Assembly (NCBI GenBank): GCA_003819755.1
Contig: RPQK01000521.1
Location: 1-5,764, forward strand
Source: Acidobacteriota bacterium
Lineage (GTDB): Bacteria; Acidobacteriota; UBA6911; RPQK01
Reading direction: 5' to 3'
DNA length: 5,764 nucleotides
The translations under genes were made by a program, and so were the position numbers. Shown piece after piece: positions 4,932 through 5,764 of this stretch (position 1 is its first letter; each line of letters starts with the position of its first letter). The notes beneath the pieces were generated by a model. The model saw only the letters and a program-made list of their open reading frames with translations. It ran no database searches and had not been told where the DNA came from.

Positions 4932-5512
4932 TGCACAGCTACGGCGTTGTCGTTGAGGGAGATTACGACGGCAGTGTTTTCGAGGAAATTATCAGGAAGA
5001 TTTGCCCTGACGCGCATGATACGAAAGTCCTCATTGCGGGAGGTAGTGCCCAAGTAATGAAGAAGTTCCTTGGGCTTCTCCGAGGCCTTGAGCACGTCAG
5101 CTCGCAGGGCGGCCCGGTTGAAAAGGCGCTAGTCATTCGCGATGCCGACTGCAAAGACCCGGCCGTGATCGAGGCCGAAATGAAAAGATCGGCTGAGGCG
5201 CGTACATTCTCGTTTCCGGCAGGCGTAAGCTTTCATGTAGTCAAACAAGAAATGGAAACCTGGCTTCTGGCCGATCCTGAGGCGATCAACAGCGTTGCCG
5301 CGTCGAGGTGTAAACGCAGCCCCGCCCGTGTGCCTGATCCGCTGGAGGAAATCCAAGACCCCAAGGGGAAGCTGATGGCCGTTCTCAGTCAATCGGGTCT
5401 GAACTATACGGCCGCCGTGTGCAGGGAAATTGCCAAAGAGATCGATCTTAGGAAACTACGGATCCGGTGTCCTTCATTTCAGGCTTTCGAGCAGAAGGTC
5501 CTAGATCCATAA
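4931..5512 (+). CDS. DUF4276 family protein (TOPRIM-like), probable effector partner of the ATPase
   Basis: The product has 193 residues from the ATG at 4931, or 194 from the ATG at 4928. The latter overlaps the ATPase stop as ATGA; the former as TGATG. GGTGAGG at 4920-4926 is 1 base from 4928 but 4 from 4931, so I favour 4931. Numbering from 4928: VVVEGDYDG (7-15, E10) is a TOPRIM-like first strand with its acidic residue; ALVIRDADCKD (67-77) supplies the D72-x-D74 pair; KQEMETWLLADPEAI (106-120) is the E-x-x-W-L-L-A-D block typical of DUF4276; IRCPSFQAFEQKV (179-191) is the family's usual end. TOPRIM folds use such acids to bind metal for nucleic-acid cleavage. Overlap with the ATPase implies translational coupling and a joint complex. 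Nuclease activity is inferred, not shown. Confidence 0.85.
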   Translation: MHSYGVVVEGDYDGSVFEEIIRKICPDAHDTKVLIAGGSAQVMKKFLGLLRGLEHVSSQGGPVEKALVIRDADCKDPAVIEAEMKRSAEARTFSFPAGVSFHVVKQEMETWLLADPEAINSVAASRCKRSPARVPDPLEEIQDPKGKLMAVLSQSGLNYTAAVCREIAKEIDLRKLRIRCPSFQAFEQKVLDP

Positions 5513-5531
5513 AAGCCCTTGCCAACCGCCA

Positions 5532-5556
5532 AAGCCCGGCGTCAGGGCTTCAGTTT
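5532..5556 (+). terminator. Possible terminator after the DUF4276 gene
   Basis: AAGCCC (5532-5537) and GGGCTT (5545-5550) form a 6-bp stem with a 7-base loop, followed by CAGTTTT. It begins 19 bases after the stop codon. The stem is short and the T-tract interrupted; the right half belongs to a dispersed repeat, so the terminator role may be incidental. Confidence 0.3.
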
Positions 5557-5601
5557 TCAGGTTCCGGTCGCCGTGAAGGGTGCCAGGGCTTCAGTTTTCA
5601 G
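5543..5601 (+). repeat. Direct repeat CAGGGCTTCAGTTTTCAG x2
   Basis: Identical 18-bp copies lie at 5543-5560 and 5584-5601, 41 bp apart. The second, extended leftwards (5579-5598), matches the left arm of the palindromic element (3092-3111) at 19 of 20 bases. These are therefore partial copies of the same repeat family, in one orientation, sitting between convergent genes. Confidence 0.75.
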
Positions 5602-5610
5602 TTGGCACCC
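5578..5610. repeat. Hairpin GGGTGCCA / TGGCACCC around the second repeat copy
   Basis: GGGTGCCA (5578-5585) and TGGCACCC (5603-5610) are perfectly complementary with a 17-base loop that contains the rest of the repeat. It may be a collapsed or minimal form of the palindromic element, with only the arm tips kept. It also lies between two convergent genes, where it could help end transcripts. Confidence 0.5.
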
Positions 5611-5651
5611 CTCCCATCCTTTATCCCTCCCTGACCCGTTTCCCGCCTTCA

Positions 5652-5762
5652 CTACCAGGAGATTCGAACCGCTTGCGGGTCGGTCAGCCGGAACTCGACT
5701 TTGCCGCGGCTCACGGAGGCGTTCACGTTCCCCTTTGCCGTCCACTGATCGCCTGACCACGC
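5652..5762 (-). CDS. C-terminal end of an unrecognised protein (5' partial, minus strand)
   Basis: The minus strand is open from the right window edge to a TAG at 5652-5654, giving the last 36 residues, which start AWSGDQWTAKGNVNASVS and end EFRLTDPQAVRISW. The sequence alternates polar and hydrophobic residues like beta-strands, and its third codon positions are mostly G or C as in the GH20-like gene. A longer minus frame over 5557-5760 is rich in Arg, Gly and Pro and ends by translating the dispersed repeat, so I take it as a shadow. Too short to name; a beta-rich extracellular or carbohydrate-active protein is possible but unproven. It converges on the DUF4276 gene. Confidence 0.45.
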   Translation of the reverse strand, partial: AWSGDQWTAKGNVNASVSRGKVEFRLTDPQAVRISW

Positions 5763-5764
5763 TC

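Noticed and set aside
5557..5760. 67-residue minus-strand ORF at the right edge
   Set aside because: Arg/Gly/Pro-rich, and its tail simply translates the dispersed repeat; the neighbouring frame ending at 5652 looks more like a real protein.

Overview
The window is bacterial, with compact GGAGG-type ribosome-binding sites and moderately high GC. It is an accessory-looking stretch of a free-living, probably soil or environmental genome. The glycoside hydrolase family 20 (GH20)-like enzyme and the double-domain GNAT protein resemble proteins I associate with Acidobacteriota or Planctomycetota. This assignment is an impression, and no rRNA or other marker gene is present to settle it.

Layout. 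(1) Positions 2-1063, + strand: the C-terminal part of a GH20-like beta-N-acetylhexosaminidase, cut by the window edge. (2) 1064-1925: about 860 bp without a convincing gene. It holds a large nested inverted-repeat structure (outermost arms 1198-1210 and 1701-1713, main 84-bp arms 1346-1429 and 1497-1580), short tandem repeats at both ends, and a single 36-nt CRISPR-repeat-like sequence at 1823-1858. (3) 1926-2846, +: a two-domain GNAT acetyltransferase with a good ribosome-binding site. (4) 2847-3743: about 900 bp of mostly non-coding DNA with two hairpins, a 19-bp exact tandem repeat containing CACGTG, a palindromic MITE-like element (3092-3283), and a possible truncated minus-strand ORF ending inside that element. 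(5) 3744-5512, +: a tightly coupled two-gene operon, an OLD/RecF-like AAA ATPase followed by a DUF4276 TOPRIM-like protein, with an ATGA overlap. (6) 5513-5651: two more copies of the palindromic element's arm sequence. (7) 5652-5762, - strand: the last 36 codons of a convergent gene that runs off the window.

The most interesting unit is the ATPase/DUF4276 pair. Its architecture (ABC-type ATPase plus a small separate TOPRIM-like protein) parallels phage-defence pairs such as PARIS (AriA/AriB) and RloA/RloB-AbiL. I infer a split OLD-type defence module in which the ATPase senses or gates and the TOPRIM-like partner is the effector. The same repeat family (GGTGCCAGGGCTTCARTTTT) flanks the operon on both sides. 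That would suit a cassette carried into this site between dispersed repeats, but is also expected if the repeat is simply abundant in intergenic DNA.
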